In this document: positions 62,936-64,000 of the stretch, piece by piece | Layout: every line of letters begins with the position of its first letter | How positions within the stretch are numbered: the stretch's first letter is position 1 | Assembly (NCBI RefSeq): GCF_025370105.1 | Contig: NZ_JANQBK010000001.1 | Coordinates: forward strand, 310,001 to 374,000 | DNA from: Sphingomonas hylomeconis | GTDB lineage: Bacteria > Pseudomonadota > Alphaproteobacteria > Sphingomonadales > Sphingomonadaceae | Direction: 5' to 3' | Length of the DNA stretch: 64,000 bases | Program-made: the position numbers and the translations under genes | The notes under the pieces: model-generated | Told to the model about the DNA's origin: nothing | The model's database searches: none | The model's input: only the letters and a program-made list of their open reading frames with translations

Positions 62936-64000
62936 ATGGACGCGAATGACATGAATGCGATCACCCCCAATAGAGGCCGCCGCTTCGGCCCGGCGCGCGG
63001 CCGCCGGCGAGCGCGCAAAGGCGATTGGCTGCTCAACCGGTTCGGCCGCCTGTTCCACCGTATCCTCGACCGTATCGATACCGGGCTGCTGAGCGGCTCG
63101 ATCGAGGCAAGCCTGCCCGATGGCACCAACCGATTGCTCGGCGGCCGCGCTCCCGGCCCGACGGTCATTGTCGACATGCCGAGCTGGCGCGCCATCGTGC
63201 GCCTGATCACCGGTGGATCGGCCGGCTGGTACCGCGCCTGGGCCGACGGCGATTGGTCGAGCCCCGATCCGGTGCCGTTGTTCGACCTGTTCATGCGCAA
63301 CGCGGTGTCGCTCGGCGAGACGGCCAGGGCCGGGGGGCTCAAGCGCTTCATTGGCCTGATGACGCACTGGCTGCGCCGCAACGACCGCGCCGGATCGCGC
63401 CGCAATATCGAGTTTCATTACGATCTAGGCAACGATTTCTACGGCTTATGGCTCGATCCTGGCATGACCTATTCGAGCGCCATGTTCGCCTCGCCGGAAC
63501 AATCGCTGGAAGCCGCACAGCAGGCAAAGCTCGATGCCATGCTCGCGCGCACCGCCACCGCGCCCGGCGACACGATCCTCGAGATCGGCAGCGGCTGGGG
63601 ATCGTTCGCCGAAACCGCCGCGCGGGCCGGCCGCAAGCTGCACGGCATCACGCTGTCGGCGGAGCAGAAGGCCGCGGTCGATGCGCGCATGGCCGCCGCC
63701 GGCCTGCACGACGTGACCGTGTCGCTGACCGATTATCGCGACGTCGCGGGGCAGTATGACGCCGTGGTCAGCATCGAGATGGTCGAGGCCGTCGGGCAAC
63801 GATATTGGCCGGCCTATCTGCAGGCGGTGGCCGCAGCGCTAAAACCGGGCGGACGCGCGGCGATCCAGTACATCCTGATCGACGACGCGATCTTCGAATC
63901 CTACGCGCGCAACGTCGATTTCATCCAGCGCTACGTCTTTCCCGGCGGCATGCTGCTCTCCGAAAGCCGCTTCCGCGCGCTCGCCGAGCAGCACGGCCTC
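62936..64000 (+). CDS. cfa: cyclopropane-fatty-acyl-phospholipid synthase family protein, 5' part
   Basis: The frame opens at ATG 62936 (an in-frame ATG at 62951 is also possible) and runs off the right edge, so only about 355 residues are visible. It shows the CFA-synthase layout: an N-terminal lipid-binding domain ('TVIVDMPSWRAIVRLITGGS', 'YRAWADGDWSS'), the hallmark 'NIEFHYDLGNDFYGLWLDPG' and 'MTYSSAMF', the SAM-binding 'ILEIGSGWGSFA', and 'VSIEMVEAVG'. The enzyme methylenates unsaturated phospholipid chains. The GSGWG form is a variant of the commoner GCGWG. It is 31 bp after the photolyase gene. Confidence 0.9.
   Translation, partial: MDANDMNAITPNRGRRFGPARGRRRARKGDWLLNRFGRLFHRILDRIDTGLLSGSIEASLPDGTNRLLGGRAPGPTVIVDMPSWRAIVRLITGGSAGWYRAWADGDWSSPDPVPLFDLFMRNAVSLGETARAGGLKRFIGLMTHWLRRNDRAGSRRNIEFHYDLGNDFYGLWLDPGMTYSSAMFASPEQSLEAAQQAKLDAMLARTATAPGDTILEIGSGWGSFAETAARAGRKLHGITLSAEQKAAVDARMAAAGLHDVTVSLTDYRDVAGQYDAVVSIEMVEAVGQRYWPAYLQAVAAALKPGGRAAIQYILIDDAIFESYARNVDFIQRYVFPGGMLLSESRFRALAEQHGL

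Overview
The window is a 64 kb piece of a high-GC alphaproteobacterial chromosome, most likely Sphingomonas or a close Sphingomonadaceae relative. The evidence is a TamA/TamB pair; TonB-dependent receptors, one of the Caulobacter/Sphingomonas sugar-receptor type; a flavin-dependent halogenase/cupin/SapC cluster; the alphaproteobacterial LexA operator GTTC-N7-GTTC; an EcfG-type stress promoter; and several small proteins of sphingomonad type. I found no rRNA, tRNA, CRISPR array, insertion sequence or prophage.

Layout. 1-1.2 kb: the 3' end of an SDR gene and two small proteins. 1.3-8.1 kb: tamA-tamB (outer-membrane assembly) convergent with a DedA protein. 8.2-12.5 kb: an SLC13-type permease, an aldehyde dehydrogenase and a quinone oxidoreductase. 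13-15.8 kb: secA. 16-17 kb: small proteins including a DUF4136 lipoprotein. 17.2-26.8 kb: a carbohydrate-uptake-like locus, with a GH130 protein, flavin-dependent halogenase, cupin-like oxygenase-fold protein, SapC, a large TonB-dependent receptor and a secreted GH43 enzyme; palindromes resembling LacI-family operators lie in front of the receptor and the GH43 gene. 26.9-30 kb: an M28 peptidase and small envelope proteins. 30-47 kb: a housekeeping block on the minus strand (ppiD, trpE, trpG-trpD-trpC, moaC, moeA, lexA, gltX, gltA) with comEC on the plus strand; it is interrupted by a TonB receptor and by a secreted hypothetical protein, and palindromic repeats sit at most of its junctions. 47-54 kb: tpiA, a histone-H1-like DUF3606 protein, an M17 aminopeptidase, a PQQ membrane dehydrogenase behind a probable EcfG promoter, and a serine beta-lactamase-like hydrolase. 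54-58 kb: an arginine succinyltransferase pathway operon (M20 hydrolase-astA-astB). 58-64 kb: DUF481 protein, rppH, an HSL-type esterase, a histone-deacetylase-family protein, photolyase and the 5' part of a cyclopropane-fatty-acid synthase-like gene.

Two families of intergenic inverted repeats recur: family A (core CGTCATCCTGA...TCAGGATCCAT) and family B (core CCCCGGCG...CGCCGGGGCCCAGT). Each forms a potential long hairpin, and in one place a family A element supplies the last codons and stop of a gene. The best candidates for new biology are the halogenase/cupin/SapC/receptor locus with its putative operators, the M20 enzyme that may replace AstE in arginine catabolism, and the way the repeats and inserted genes have broken up the trp-moa-lexA block.
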